This document shows positions 11,081 through 20,205 of a DNA stretch of 44,116 bases, in pieces; within the stretch, counting starts at the first letter, position 1, and the number at the start of each line of letters is the position of its first letter. The position numbers and the translations under genes are program-made. Below the pieces are notes generated by a model. It had not been told where the DNA came from and did no database searches. It saw only the letters and a program-made list of their open reading frames with translations. Source of the DNA: Paludibacteraceae bacterium (GTDB taxonomy: Bacteria; Bacteroidota; Bacteroidia; Bacteroidales; Paludibacteraceae); contig JAKSNT010000010.1 in NCBI GenBank assembly GCA_024399575.1, forward strand, positions 1 to 44,116, given 5' to 3'.

Positions 11081-13060
11081 ATGAAACTTTGGATAAGGCA
11101 TATAGTCGTGTTTGTAATGATCTTGATGTCGGGAACATGTGTGGGGCAGTTGAACACCGACAGATTGATGAGTGTGGGGCGTAATGCACTTTACTTTCAG
11201 GATTATGTGCTTAGCATCCAGTATTTCAGCAAAGTGATTCAGGTGAAGCCTAAACTTGCAGAACCGTATTTCTACAGAGCTATAGCCAAGATAGAACTCG
11301 AAGATTATAGCGGTGCGAGAGGTGATTTGGACAGTGTCATACAACGTAATCCGTTCATACCTATGGCTTATTATGCAAGGGCATACATTTCTTGCAGGAA
11401 CAAAGAATGGCAGAGTGCAGAGAAGGATATAAACACCGCGTTGGAGTACAGCCCAGACAACGTGACCTACAGGATAAATCTTGTGAATATTTATGAGGAG
11501 ACTGAACGGTACGACAGCGCTGCTACCATACTTGACAGAATGATAAGGCAATCGCCAGATTGGACAGACTTGAAACTTGAGAGAATGAGTTTGATGTTGC
11601 AGTCAGGGGATACATTGGGAGCGCTGGCGTATATAAACAACATTGCAGGTAAGGAGAAACGGAATGCTGAGATATACGGAGCGAGGGCAGTGGTATATCT
11701 GTTTATGAATGAGATAGATTCTGCATACGAAGATTGCAACAGGGCAATAGCGCTCAGGACAAGAAATGTCGGGACATACATAAATCGTGGTATCATCAAC
11801 TGTCAGAAGAAAAAATTCAGAGATGCAATGGCTGATTACGACAAGGCTGTGGAAAGGGATGGCAATAACCTGTCGGCATTATTCAACAGGGCATTGCTCA
11901 GGTACGATCTTGGTGATTACAATAACGCCTTGGAAGATTTGAACAAGATAGTCAGATTAAACCCTGACCTCGACGAGGCAGTCTATGAAAGAGGAACAGT
12001 AAACGCATTGCTTGGCAATATAAACGATGCCATTGCTGATTTCAGCAAGATAATCGACAGACATCCGTCATTCGTTCCAGCATATTATGCGAGAGCAGAG
12101 CAGTACGACAAGAAACGAGACAGAAAGAAAGCCTATCTTGACCGTGAAACGGCATTTAAACTCATGGAGGACCATAAAAATGGCAAAAAGCAGGATAACC
12201 TGTCAACAACAGCCAAAGTGGATAAAGGAGAATCGGTGGTAGAGAGCGTGGCAAATCTGTTTGTGAGCAGCCAAAGCGAGTCGGCAAGCGAGAGCGGTGT
12301 CAGGGGATTAGTGCAGAACCAAAAGACAGATTTGAGCAACGAGAGGAATTTTGAGGTGTCGTATTACAGAAACAGCGATAAAGGAAACCTTTTAGGTGGC
12401 GATTACAATCCGATAGAATTGCAGGAATTTGTAAAAAAATACCTTAAAGGCAAAGAACTGTATATGACTGACAAAGAATCACCTCTCAGTGGAAACATGA
12501 GTGAATATTATTTTTCAGAGACTGAGGGATTGTCAAGACAGATAGCCGCACATCCTTATTATGGCATATATTATGTGGCAAGAGGTCTGGATTATGTTGA
12601 GTTGCAGGATTTTGATAATGCAATTGAGGATTTCACAAAAGCCATAATGTATGGTGTGGATGAAGGAATGGTGTATTTCATGAGGTCGTGCGTAAGGTAC
12701 AGACTATGGGAGTCGGCGATAAATGTCATTGACGAGGATAATGCCAAGCAGGCTGTGTTGGCAAAAGAGTGGGAGATGATACTAAGGGATATAGACAAGT
12801 CTGCAGAAATGATGCCAGGTGCAGGCTTCGTTTGGTACAACAAAGGAAACATGATGTCAATGCAGAAAGATTATGTGGCGGCTATCAATTTTTACAACAA
12901 GGCTATTGATTTAGAACCAGAAATGGGTGAGGCGTATTTCAATCGCGGATTGACATATATGCTGATGGGAAAAATTGACAAGGCTATATCAGATATGAGC
13001 AAGGCAGGGGAACTTGGAATATACAGGGCATACAGAATTATAAAGGAATTGAGTAATTGA
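11081..13060 (+). CDS. Exported tetratricopeptide-repeat protein
   Basis: A 659-residue protein with a signal peptide (hydrophobic VVFVMILMSGTCVG) and two blocks of TPR units. The first runs from about residue 30 to 350 with many copies of the pattern A-Y-F-x-R-x2-A-x4-D-Y-x2-A-x2-D. A serine- and glutamine-rich linker (about 370-440) separates it from the second block near the C-terminus, which includes AINFYNKAIDLEPEMGEAYFNRGLTY. TPRs mediate protein contacts, and the location is probably periplasm or outer membrane. No enzymatic domain is visible. It is the fourth gene of the ligA operon, 19 bases before mutS. Confidence 0.85.
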   Translation: MKLWIRHIVVFVMILMSGTCVGQLNTDRLMSVGRNALYFQDYVLSIQYFSKVIQVKPKLAEPYFYRAIAKIELEDYSGARGDLDSVIQRNPFIPMAYYARAYISCRNKEWQSAEKDINTALEYSPDNVTYRINLVNIYEETERYDSAATILDRMIRQSPDWTDLKLERMSLMLQSGDTLGALAYINNIAGKEKRNAEIYGARAVVYLFMNEIDSAYEDCNRAIALRTRNVGTYINRGIINCQKKKFRDAMADYDKAVERDGNNLSALFNRALLRYDLGDYNNALEDLNKIVRLNPDLDEAVYERGTVNALLGNINDAIADFSKIIDRHPSFVPAYYARAEQYDKKRDRKKAYLDRETAFKLMEDHKNGKKQDNLSTTAKVDKGESVVESVANLFVSSQSESASESGVRGLVQNQKTDLSNERNFEVSYYRNSDKGNLLGGDYNPIELQEFVKKYLKGKELYMTDKESPLSGNMSEYYFSETEGLSRQIAAHPYYGIYYVARGLDYVELQDFDNAIEDFTKAIMYGVDEGMVYFMRSCVRYRLWESAINVIDEDNAKQAVLAKEWEMILRDIDKSAEMMPGAGFVWYNKGNMMSMQKDYVAAINFYNKAIDLEPEMGEAYFNRGLTYMLMGKIDKAISDMSKAGELGIYRAYRIIKELSN

Positions 13061-13079
13061 GCAAGATAACTGAAAGATT

Positions 13080-15671
13080 ATGGCAGTGACAGAGACTCCA
13101 TTGATGAAGCAGTATTACGATGTCAAGGGAAAATATCCTGATGCAATATTGCTGTTTAGGGTAGGCGATTTTTATGAAACATTTGCAGAAGATGCCATAA
13201 AAACCAGCAAATTGCTTGGCATCACGCTGACGAGACGTGCTAATGGTTCTGCACAGTTTGTCGAACTTGCAGGATTCCCATTCCATGCACTGGATACATA
13301 TCTGCCAAAACTTGTCAGAAGCGGCTACAGAGTCGCTATCTGTGAGCAGATGGAAGATCCGAAGAAAGCCAAGGGATTGGTTGAGCGTGATGTGATTGAA
13401 CTTGTCACACCCGGAGTGAGCATCGGTGACAACACTTTGGAGGTAAAGGAGAATAACTTTCTGGCTTCGGTATATATTGATGGCAATACTATCGGACTCA
13501 GTTTCTTGGATATTACGACAGGTGAATTTCTGGTTACTGAAGGAATGGCAGAGTATGTCGAAAAGCAGATGAGCGCTTTCCAACCTAAAGAGGTGCTGTA
13601 TATGGAAGGACGCAAGAATGATGTTGTCGATGCAGTGGGAGGACGCTGGAGATTGCAGCAGATGAGTGAATGGGTTTATACCATAGAAAATGCTGAGAAA
13701 AGATTGAGGGAACACTTTGAGGTCAAGACGATGAAGGGCTTCGGGATTGAGAAACTGAAACGAGGATTGGTGGCAGCTGGTGCAATAATGTATTATCTTG
13801 ACCAAACTAAGCATTCATGTACCAAGCATATAAGGTCGCTCAGCAGGATAGATGACGAAAGGTATGTCTGGATGGATGGGTTCACTGTGAGAAATTTGGA
13901 ATTGCTTCAACCTATGGGAATGGGAGGAAAGAGCCTTTCACAGGTAATTGACGGGACACATACGCCAATGGGAGGAAGAATGCTCCGTCGCTGGATAAGT
14001 TTTCCTTTGAAAGATGTGGATGAGATATTGCAGAGACAACAGGTGGTGACATATATGTTCAAGGATCGAGAAATGGCTGGGGCAATTGATTATGAGTTAG
14101 TCAAGATAGGCGATATGGAGCGAATAGCCAGCAAGGTCGGAGTGGGCAGAGTGGTGCCTCGTGATCTATGGCAGCTCGGAAATGGATTGAGGGCTGTGGG
14201 TGAGATACGTAAGCTGTTGTTGACTGCTGAAGAGTGCGATGCCTTGCGCAGAATGGGCGATACCTTGAATGGTTGCGATGTGCTGGCAGAACAGATAGAG
14301 AAGACACTGACCCCTGATTGCGGTTCGCTCATGAAGGGTGGGTATATTAATTCTGGTGTGGATGCTACTCTTGACGAACTGCGGGACATAGTCTATAATG
14401 GTAAGGATTATTTGTTGAAACTTCAGCAACGGGAAATAGAGACGACTGGCATAAGCAGTCTGAAGATAGGCTACAACAATGTGTTTGGATATTATTTAGA
14501 GGTTAGGAATACTCATAAAGATAAGGTTCCAGAGACGTGGATAAGGAAGCAGACATTGGCAAATGCAGAGAGATATATCACTGAGGAACTGAAGGAGTAC
14601 GAGAGTAAAATATTGACGGCACAGGAGCGTATAGGCGAGATGGAGGAGAAGATATTTCAGGAACTTGCTGCGACTGTAATCGGATATTTAGATGCCATAC
14701 AGACAAATTGTGTGAAAGTGGCAGAACTGGATTGCCTGACAGGCTTTGCTGAAATCAGTGCAAAATATGGATATAACCAACCAGTCGTTGATGGCGGCGA
14801 CGAGATTAGAATCGAGGAGGGCCGTCATCCTGTGATTGAAAGGCTCATGAGTGTCGATGAACATTATGTGCCGAACTCTGTGCAACTTGACTCAGACAAG
14901 CAGCAGATAATGATAATAACAGGTCCGAACATGGCTGGAAAGAGTGCGTTGCTTCGCCAGACTGCATTGATTGTGCTCATGGCGCAACTGGGATGCTATG
15001 TGCCTGCTGTCAGTGCACATGTGGGGGTTGTTGACAAGATATTCACCCGCGTAGGGGCGAGTGATAACCTCAGTGTGGGCGACAGTACATTCATGGTCGA
15101 AATGAACGAGGCTGCAACAATACTGAACAACATGACTGACCGAAGTCTTGTGCTGTTCGATGAGTTGGGACGAGGTACTAGTACATACGACGGCATTTCC
15201 ATCGCATGGGCTATTGTTGAATATATACATGAGACAAAAGGCAAACGAGCAAAGACACTCTTCGCTACTCATTACCATGAGCTGAACGAAATGGAAGAAC
15301 GGTTTGCAAGGATAAAGAATTGGAACGTAAGCGTCTGTGAAGTTGATAAAAAGGTCATATTTCTCCGTAAACTCGAACGTGGAGGTAGTCAGCACAGTTT
15401 TGGAATACATGTGGCAAAGATTGCAGGAATGCCTAAGTCGGTCATCAAACGTGCCGACGAATTGCTCGACAACTTCGAGAAGAAAGGTGACGGGCATAAA
15501 GTGGATTTCTCGCAGCGTGAAGGAATGCAATTGAGTTTCTTCCAGTTGGACGACCCTACGCTGAAGGCTGTTAGAGATGAGATAGTGAGTACCGAGATTG
15601 ACAATCTCACACCACTCGAAGCACTCAACAAACTTTCTGAGATAAAGAAAATAATAACAGGAAAAAGTTAA
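13080..15671 (+). CDS. mutS: DNA mismatch repair protein MutS
   Basis: Recognises base mismatches and short loops and starts repair with MutL. At 863 residues it is standard length. The mismatch-binding Phe-x-Glu (F31, E33 in GDFYETF) is near the N-terminus. The ATPase has Walker A GPNMAGKS (615-622), then DSTFMVEMNEAATIL, Walker B LVLFDELGRGTSTYDG, and the ATHYHEL segment. A C-terminal helix-turn-helix follows (MPKSVIKRADELL). This is MutS1 rather than MutS2 because domain I is present and there is no Smr domain. The start at 13080 gives the usual short leader before PLMKQYYDVKGKYPD. Confidence 0.97.
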   Translation: MAVTETPLMKQYYDVKGKYPDAILLFRVGDFYETFAEDAIKTSKLLGITLTRRANGSAQFVELAGFPFHALDTYLPKLVRSGYRVAICEQMEDPKKAKGLVERDVIELVTPGVSIGDNTLEVKENNFLASVYIDGNTIGLSFLDITTGEFLVTEGMAEYVEKQMSAFQPKEVLYMEGRKNDVVDAVGGRWRLQQMSEWVYTIENAEKRLREHFEVKTMKGFGIEKLKRGLVAAGAIMYYLDQTKHSCTKHIRSLSRIDDERYVWMDGFTVRNLELLQPMGMGGKSLSQVIDGTHTPMGGRMLRRWISFPLKDVDEILQRQQVVTYMFKDREMAGAIDYELVKIGDMERIASKVGVGRVVPRDLWQLGNGLRAVGEIRKLLLTAEECDALRRMGDTLNGCDVLAEQIEKTLTPDCGSLMKGGYINSGVDATLDELRDIVYNGKDYLLKLQQREIETTGISSLKIGYNNVFGYYLEVRNTHKDKVPETWIRKQTLANAERYITEELKEYESKILTAQERIGEMEEKIFQELAATVIGYLDAIQTNCVKVAELDCLTGFAEISAKYGYNQPVVDGGDEIRIEEGRHPVIERLMSVDEHYVPNSVQLDSDKQQIMIITGPNMAGKSALLRQTALIVLMAQLGCYVPAVSAHVGVVDKIFTRVGASDNLSVGDSTFMVEMNEAATILNNMTDRSLVLFDELGRGTSTYDGISIAWAIVEYIHETKGKRAKTLFATHYHELNEMEERFARIKNWNVSVCEVDKKVIFLRKLERGGSQHSFGIHVAKIAGMPKSVIKRADELLDNFEKKGDGHKVDFSQREGMQLSFFQLDDPTLKAVRDEIVSTEIDNLTPLEALNKLSEIKKIITGKS

Positions 15672-15678
15672 ATATAGT

Positions 15679-16173
15679 ATGAAAAAATTTTTTTTGGCAA
15701 TTGCGTTGTGTATGGCAAGCATTGCTGCATTCGGTCAGTTGAACTTTGGTAATCAAGGTTCTGGTATCAAAGTTACAAGTTTCTTTAAAGATCCATTCTG
15801 TGAGGTATGTCTGAATAAATCTGAGCAGTATGTCCTGAAATGCAATGACTTTGAAACAAAGGCGGGATTTGAGTTGTTCCTTGGCGATTCTAAAGAGTCG
15901 GCAATGACCAGTCTCGAACAACTCGATGCTTGGTGCAACAATGCTCAGGTGAAAGATTTCATTGAGGTGAACCAAGCTGATGGTTCGGTTGTGCTGCTTT
16001 ATCTATACAAGGATGACCAGCTCATAATGTCGTATGGCGACATCGAGTATGCAAAGGCGAAGTTTGCGAGTCTCACAAGTCGCAAGAAGTTCGAGGGTCA
16101 GACATTCCCATTTGGATATGTCATGCGCAAGACTTTCGGGAAGGCACTTGAGAAACTGAAGAGCGTGAAGTGA
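15679..16173 (+). CDS. Small exported protein of unknown function
   Basis: A 164-residue protein that I do not recognise. A clear signal peptide (MKKFFLAIALCMASIAAFGQ) implies export. The mature part has three cysteines early (FCEVC at about residues 36-39, and VLKC about 12 residues later) and another in DAWCNN, so disulfides or metal binding are possible. The C-terminus is basic (TFGKALEKLKSVK). It begins 7 bases after mutS and is probably the last gene of the ligA transcription unit. It converges on recR with 4 bases between the ends, and no stem-loop terminator is visible. Confidence 0.7.
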   Translation: MKKFFLAIALCMASIAAFGQLNFGNQGSGIKVTSFFKDPFCEVCLNKSEQYVLKCNDFETKAGFELFLGDSKESAMTSLEQLDAWCNNAQVKDFIEVNQADGSVVLLYLYKDDQLIMSYGDIEYAKAKFASLTSRKKFEGQTFPFGYVMRKTFGKALEKLKSVK

Positions 16174-16177
16174 GGTA

Positions 16178-16783
16178 TTAGGAATTATTGTATGCCCTGC
16201 GGTTTTCCAATGCTCTAGTCAGTGTCACCTCATCGGCATATTCTAAATCATCGCCAACGGCAATGCCTTGTGCAAGGGTGGTTATTCTCACGTTATAGCC
16301 TGCCAGTTTCCGATATAGGTAGAAAGATGTCGTTTCACCTTCGACATTGGGTGCTAGTGCAAGAATAACCTCCTTTATGCTGTTTTCGTCATTGGCTACA
16401 CGGTCAATCAGACTCTCTATCTGCAGATTAGAAGGGGATATGCCTGTCATCGGTGAAATCAATCCTCCGAGGATATGATATACTCCCTGAAAACCTCCAG
16501 TCTGCTCGATAAGCATCTGTTCCTTTATAGATTCCACTACGCAGATTGTAGTGTGATCGCGTGATGGATTCGCGCATATTTCGCATACCGCATCATCAGA
16601 GATGTTGTGGCAGACGGTGCAGTAAGTTATTCCGTCATTCATCTCCTTCAGTGCACTGATAAACCTTTCCGTCTGGTCGCGTCCCTGCCTGAGCAGATGT
16701 AGAACCATCTTGAATGCCGTTTTGCCGCCAATTCCTGGCAATGAGGCAAATGCGTCTATTGCATTCTGTAACCTGTTGTTCAT
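16178..16783 (-). CDS. recR: Recombination mediator protein RecR
   Basis: Acts with RecF and RecO to load RecA at gaps. The 201-residue protein has the N-terminal helix-hairpin-helix (LPGIGGKTAFKMVLHLL), a four-cysteine zinc finger (C55, C58, C67, C70), and the Toprim domain beginning ICVVES near residue 80. The C-terminal segment IAVGDDLEYADEVTLTRALENR is characteristic. It has its own promoter and diverges from tyrS. The plus strand over this gene is C-rich, unlike the 16 kb to the left. Confidence 0.96.
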   Translation of the reverse strand: MNNRLQNAIDAFASLPGIGGKTAFKMVLHLLRQGRDQTERFISALKEMNDGITYCTVCHNISDDAVCEICANPSRDHTTICVVESIKEQMLIEQTGGFQGVYHILGGLISPMTGISPSNLQIESLIDRVANDENSIKEVILALAPNVEGETTSFYLYRKLAGYNVRITTLAQGIAVGDDLEYADEVTLTRALENRRAYNNS

Positions 16784-16805
16784 TGTAGCAATCCTATTTT
16801 GAGTG

Positions 16806-16837
16806 CAAAGTTACGGCTTTTTTCCCAATTTGCCAAA
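16806..16837 (-). promoter_or_regulatory. Bacteroidota-type promoter for recR
   Basis: On the minus strand, TTTG at 16837-16834 is 20 bases before TAACTTTG at 16813-16806. The recR start is at 16783. Confidence 0.75.
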
Positions 16838-16864
16838 TGTCCAAATAAAAAATCTCTTTATCTC

Positions 16865-16895
16865 TTTTCCATTCCAAAATAAAATGCTAACTTTG
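16865..16895 (+). promoter_or_regulatory. Bacteroidota-type promoter for the tyrS operon
   Basis: TAACTTTG at 16888-16895, with only a T-rich TTTT at 16865-16868 as upstream element (19-base spacing). It lies back to back with the recR promoter in the 138-base divergent region. tyrS starts at 16922. Confidence 0.6.
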
Positions 16896-16921
16896 CACCC
16901 AAATTGTAAAGCGAAATATTT

Positions 16922-18217
16922 ATGAAGGATTTTATTGCAGAGCTTCGCTGGCGTGGTATGATTCAGGACATGATGCCAGGCACGGAAGAACAACTGAAAA
17001 AAGAAATTACAACTGCCTATGTGGGAATTGATCCTACTGCCGATTCGTTACATATTGGACATCTTTGTGGTATTATGATGCTTCGTCATTTTCAGCGTTG
17101 CGGACATAAACCTATTGCTCTCGTAGGTGGCGCAACTGGCATGATAGGCGACCCTTCTGGTAAATCGGCTGAACGAAATCTTCTTGACGAGGCTACTCTT
17201 CGCCATAATCAGGAGTGCATAAAGGCACAACTTGGAAAGTTCCTCGATTTTAATTCTGATGCTCCAAATGCTGCCGAACTGGTCAATAACTATGATTGGA
17301 TGAAGAATTTCACTTTCCTTGACTTCGCACGTAATGTCGGAAAACTTATCACTGTCAACTATATGATGGCAAAGGATTCGGTCAAGAAACGTTTTAATGG
17401 AGAATTCAATGCGGGAATGTCGTTCACCGAATTTACATATCAATTGCTCCAAGGTTACGATTATGTATATCTCAACCGGAACAAGAACTGCAAGCTCCAA
17501 ATGGGTGGGTCGGATCAATGGGGCAATATAACCACCGGTACCGAGCTTATTCGCAGAATGGGCGGTGGCGATGCATTTGCACTTACCTGTCCACTCATCA
17601 CCAAAGCTGATGGTGGTAAATTTGGCAAGACCGAGAGTGGAAATATCTGGCTTGACCGTCGCTACACTTCACCATACCGTTTCTTCCAGTTTTGGATGAA
17701 TGTGTCGGATGCTGATGCAGAAAAATATATCAAGATTTTCACTAATATCGAAGAGAATGAATGTATGTCGCTCATTGAAGAGCACCGTGCTGCACCTCAT
17801 TTGCGTCTGCTTCAGAAACGCCTTGCCAAGGATGTAACTGTAATGGTTCATTCAGAGGCTGACTACAATGCAGCAGTCGAGGCTTCAGAAATACTTTTCG
17901 GTAACGCTACCGCTGATGCTTTGAAAAAACTTGACGAGACTACTCTTCTTGACGTATTTGATGGTGTCCCTCATTTTGAGATTTCCCGTGCAGAACTCGA
18001 ACAGGGCATTCCTGTAATTTCGCTACTTGCTGAGAAGACAGCAGTATTCCCATCCAAGGGTGAGGTTCGCAAGATGGTTCAGGCTGGCGGTGTATCTGTA
18101 AACAAGGTCAAGGTGGCAGCACAGGAACAGATGTTCTCTGTTGCAGATTTGATTAATGACAAATATCTTGTCGCACAAAAAGGCAAGAAAAACTATTTCC
18201 TGATTATCGCAAAATGA
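16922..18217 (+). CDS. tyrS: Tyrosyl-tRNA synthetase
   Basis: Class I aminoacyl-tRNA synthetase of 431 residues charging tRNA-Tyr. The HIGH motif is HIGH at 44-47 and the KMSKS-equivalent is KFGKT at 233-237. The tyrosine-binding region [14 protein letters not shown] and the [11 protein letters not shown] segment are intact. A C-terminal S4 RNA-binding domain is present ([16 protein letters not shown]). It is the first gene of a five-gene run. The next gene's ATG overlaps its stop. Codon use (many CGT, CTT) differs from the genes left of 16 kb. Confidence 0.97.
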   Translation: MKDFIAELRWRGMIQDMMPGTEEQLKKEITTAYVGIDPTADSLHIGHLCGIMMLRHFQRCGHKPIALVGGATGMIGDPSGKSAERNLLDEATLRHNQECIKAQLGKFLDFNSDAPNAAELVNNYDWMKNFTFLDFARNVGKLITVNYMMAKDSVKKRFNGEFNAGMSFTEFTYQLLQGYDYVYLNRNKNCKLQMGGSDQWGNITTGTELIRRMGGGDAFALTCPLITKADGGKFGKTESGNIWLDRRYTSPYRFFQFWMNVSDADAEKYIKIFTNIEENECMSLIEEHRAAPHLRLLQKRLAKDVTVMVHSEADYNAAVEASEILFGNATADALKKLDETTLLDVFDGVPHFEISRAELEQGIPVISLLAEKTAVFPSKGEVRKMVQAGGVSVNKVKVAAQEQMFSVADLINDKYLVAQKGKKNYFLIIAK

Positions 18218-18606
18218 ATATTACCAAAGCAAAACTCTGGGCAACCTATTACGTCGCAATGCTGATGGCAGTTGTGGCTGCTATGGTGGGGTATAAATTT
18301 TCAGAGTCTGTCGCAATATCCGGCAAAACATCACTTTATATTTATTACTTCCTTATCATATATGTGATAGCAACCTTACCAGGCTCGTTTGCTCTTATGA
18401 AAAAAGTCAAGGCTGATGCTGAACTTATTGAAGATGAGAATGTCCAAAGTGAAAAGATAAATACTTTCGGGCTTGTCCGTCTTGTCGTTATAGGTCTTGG
18501 ACTGACTGCCTGCATTCTGTTCTTCTATTTTTGTCACGAGCGTTCGCTTATCTGGCTTGCTGGAATTGAGGCTATAGGTCTCGTGCTTTGTAAACCTAAA
18601 AAATAA
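18214..18606 (+). CDS. Small integral membrane protein of unknown function
   Basis: A 130-residue protein with four likely membrane segments: about residues 8-28, 40-60, 86-106 and 112-127. A charged loop ([21 protein letters not shown]) lies between the two pairs. I do not recognise a family. It overlaps the tyrS stop codon by 4 bases, so its translation is probably coupled to tyrS. The following HAD gene begins 10 bases after its stop. Confidence 0.7.
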   Translation: MNITKAKLWATYYVAMLMAVVAAMVGYKFSESVAISGKTSLYIYYFLIIYVIATLPGSFALMKKVKADAELIEDENVQSEKINTFGLVRLVVIGLGLTACILFFYFCHERSLIWLAGIEAIGLVLCKPKK

Positions 18607-18616
18607 ACTTGTCAAT

Positions 18617-19051
18617 ATGTTAATAGCTGTCGATTTTGACGGAACAATCGTCGAACATGCCTATCCGGCAATTGGTAAACCTATTCCCTTTGCAATTGAT
18701 GTCCTGAAACGTCTTAATGCTGAAGGTCATCTGCTTGTACTCTGGACTTACCGCACAGGGCCATTGCTTGAAGAGGCTGTGCAATATTGTCGTGAACGTG
18801 GTGTCGAATTCTATGCAGTCAATCGTTCGTTTCCTGAAGAGGAGTGGACTGACGACGCTCCTCGTAAGATAGATGCAGATTATTTCATTGATGACAAAAA
18901 CATAGGTGGACTTCCCGACTGGGCTGAGATTTATCGTATTATCCGTTATGGCAATTCTGAGAATGCTGCGTACGACAATAATACAATAGAAACGATTCAA
19001 AACAGTCAGAATAAAAAGAAAAAAGGTTTCTTTTCAAAATTGTTCGGATAA
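18617..19051 (+). CDS. HAD-superfamily phosphatase (BT0820-like)
   Basis: A small cytoplasmic hydrolase of 144 residues. Motif I is DFDGT (6-10) with the nucleophile Asp6, motif II is around LWTYRTG, and motif IV is YFIDDKN. It resembles the short capless HAD proteins of Bacteroides that act on small phosphorylated compounds, but the substrate is not known. A C-terminal extension rich in Asn and Gln ends in the basic, aromatic tail KKKKGFFSKLFG. That tail could touch the membrane, which would fit the membrane-protein genes on both sides. DUF4293 starts 1 base after its stop codon. Confidence 0.85.
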   Translation: MLIAVDFDGTIVEHAYPAIGKPIPFAIDVLKRLNAEGHLLVLWTYRTGPLLEEAVQYCRERGVEFYAVNRSFPEEEWTDDAPRKIDADYFIDDKNIGGLPDWAEIYRIIRYGNSENAAYDNNTIETIQNSQNKKKKGFFSKLFG

Positions 19052-19052
19052 T

Positions 19053-19517
19053 ATGATACAACGTATTCAAAGCCTTTATTTTTTTATTGCTTTCGCTTTA
19101 ATGGTGGCGATGATGTTTTTCCCATTTGTGACTATAGCTCCTATGGATAGTCCTGAGACGACGGCGGAGATTTCTTTCCGTGGTTTTACTACTGATGAGG
19201 CATGGAATTGGACAGGAACGACATGGCAAGTGCCCGTAATGGCTATCGTCATTGCCTTGCTTTCAGTTGGCAACATATTCCTTTTTACCAACCGCACTCT
19301 CCAAGTGAAAGTCTGTATTTTTAATATGATTCTCATGGTGGGGTGGTACATTCTCCTCGCTCTCGAAGTGTGGATAATTTCTGGTGAAATGGCATGTTAT
19401 CGTCATTTTGGCATCGTGACTGTTTTCCCTCTTGTATGTATTGTGCTTACATGGCTTGGTATGCGTGGGGTGCTCAAGGATGATGCCCTGGTGAAATCCA
19501 TGGACCGTCTCAGATGA
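19053..19517 (+). CDS. DUF4293 family membrane protein
   Basis: A 154-residue inner-membrane protein with four predicted helices. The opening MIQRIQSLYFFIAFALM is the hallmark of DUF4293, a Bacteroidota family of unknown function. Helices lie at about 8-26, 62-80, 90-110 and 120-138. It follows the HAD gene after 1 base. The shikimate kinase gene starts within its last codons (4-base overlap). Confidence 0.88.
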   Translation: MIQRIQSLYFFIAFALMVAMMFFPFVTIAPMDSPETTAEISFRGFTTDEAWNWTGTTWQVPVMAIVIALLSVGNIFLFTNRTLQVKVCIFNMILMVGWYILLALEVWIISGEMACYRHFGIVTVFPLVCIVLTWLGMRGVLKDDALVKSMDRLR

Positions 19518-19960
19518 GGATATATATTATAGGTATGCCCGCAGCTGGAAAATCTACCTATGGCAGGTCACTTGCCAGCCGACGGGGAATGGGTTTCGTT
19601 GACCTTGACGACTTAATAGTTGAACGTGAGAAAATGAGTATTCCAAAATTGTTTGAAACAGTCGGGGAATACGGGTTCAGATTGGTTGAACATAGTGCAT
19701 TGTTGTCAACCATTGGAATGCACAATGTGGTCATAGCATGCGGTGGTGGTACTCCTTGTTTTGGTGACAATATGCAAATAATGAATAAAAATGGTGAAAC
19801 AATATGGTTGAAATGTGCAATTCCAGAACTTGTTCGCCGTATTCGGAGTGATAGCAATAAACGTCCGTTGCTGTCTGATATTGAGAATATTGAAGAATAT
19901 CTGAAAAAACTCCTTTCAATGAGAGAGGAGTATTATTCACTTGCTCAGAAAATAATTTGA
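19514..19960 (+). CDS. aroK: Shikimate kinase (short form)
   Basis: Phosphorylates shikimate with ATP in aromatic amino acid synthesis. It has the P-loop GMPAAGKS (7-14), DLDD (30-33) for Mg and shikimate, the FRLVEH arginine, GGGTP (77-81), the lid arginine in NKRPLL and the MREEYY arginine helix. At 148 residues it is 20-30 shorter than typical members: the stop falls right after the EEYYSLAQKII helix, so the final strand and helix that contact adenine are missing. The promoter of the tRNA-Leu gene begins just after it. Function is probable but the truncation should be noted. Confidence 0.85.
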   Translation: MRIYIIGMPAAGKSTYGRSLASRRGMGFVDLDDLIVEREKMSIPKLFETVGEYGFRLVEHSALLSTIGMHNVVIACGGGTPCFGDNMQIMNKNGETIWLKCAIPELVRRIRSDSNKRPLLSDIENIEEYLKKLLSMREEYYSLAQKII

Positions 19961-19978
19961 AAAAAATATTTGATTTTA

Positions 19979-20010
19979 TTTGGTGAAATGGGTATTTAGT
20001 TGTACCTTTG
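19979..20010 (+). promoter_or_regulatory. Bacteroidota-type promoter for tRNA-Leu(CAA)
   Basis: TTTG at 19979-19982 lies 20 bases before TACCTTTG at 20003-20010. The mature tRNA begins at 20046. Confidence 0.8.
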
Positions 20011-20045
20011 CACCCGCAAAAAGGGAATTATATCTATCAATCTTT

Positions 20046-20129
20046 GCCCAGATGGCGGAATAGGTAGACGCGCTGGTCTCAAACACCAGTGGATTCACTT
20101 CCATGCCGGTTCGATCCCGGCTCTGGGTA
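20046..20129 (+). tRNA. tRNA-Leu (anticodon CAA)
   Basis: An 84-base cloverleaf with a long variable arm, as expected for tRNA-Leu. Acceptor GCCCAGA (20046-20052) pairs with TCTGGGT (20122-20128), with a terminal G-U and discriminator A. The anticodon stem CTGGT/ACCAG encloses loop CTCAAAC, placing CAA at 20080-20082. The T arm is GCCGG-TTCGATC-CCGGC (20105-20121). CCA is not encoded. It decodes UUG. Confidence 0.95.
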
Positions 20130-20140
20130 CTACCATTTAG

Positions 20141-20172
20141 AAGCGGGAATTCATTTCATAGAGTTCCCGCTT
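20141..20172 (+). terminator. Stem-loop terminator after tRNA-Leu
   Basis: A 12-bp stem (arms 20141-20152 and 20161-20172, one G-U pair, loop ATTTCATA) is followed by the T-rich AATTTGTTT. It ends 33 bases before the next gene's start codon, with no recognisable promoter in between. Confidence 0.75.
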
Positions 20173-20205
20173 AATTTGTTTATAGTGGATGTAATAATTA
20201 TATGT

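Noticed and set aside
16784-16921. A possible dif site at the composition switch
   Set aside because: The divergent recR-tyrS region contains two promoters but no 28-base element with XerC/XerD-like half-sites that I can defend.
20046-20129. Mobile-element insertion at a tRNA gene (also considered for the two tRNA-Ser genes)
   Set aside because: No integrase gene and no repeated tRNA 3' end was seen near any of the three tRNAs.
20089-20205. A 39-codon N-terminal extension of the Mpv17-like protein
   Set aside because: It would read through the 3' half of tRNA-Leu and its terminator. ATG 20206 begins a normal membrane-protein N-terminus.
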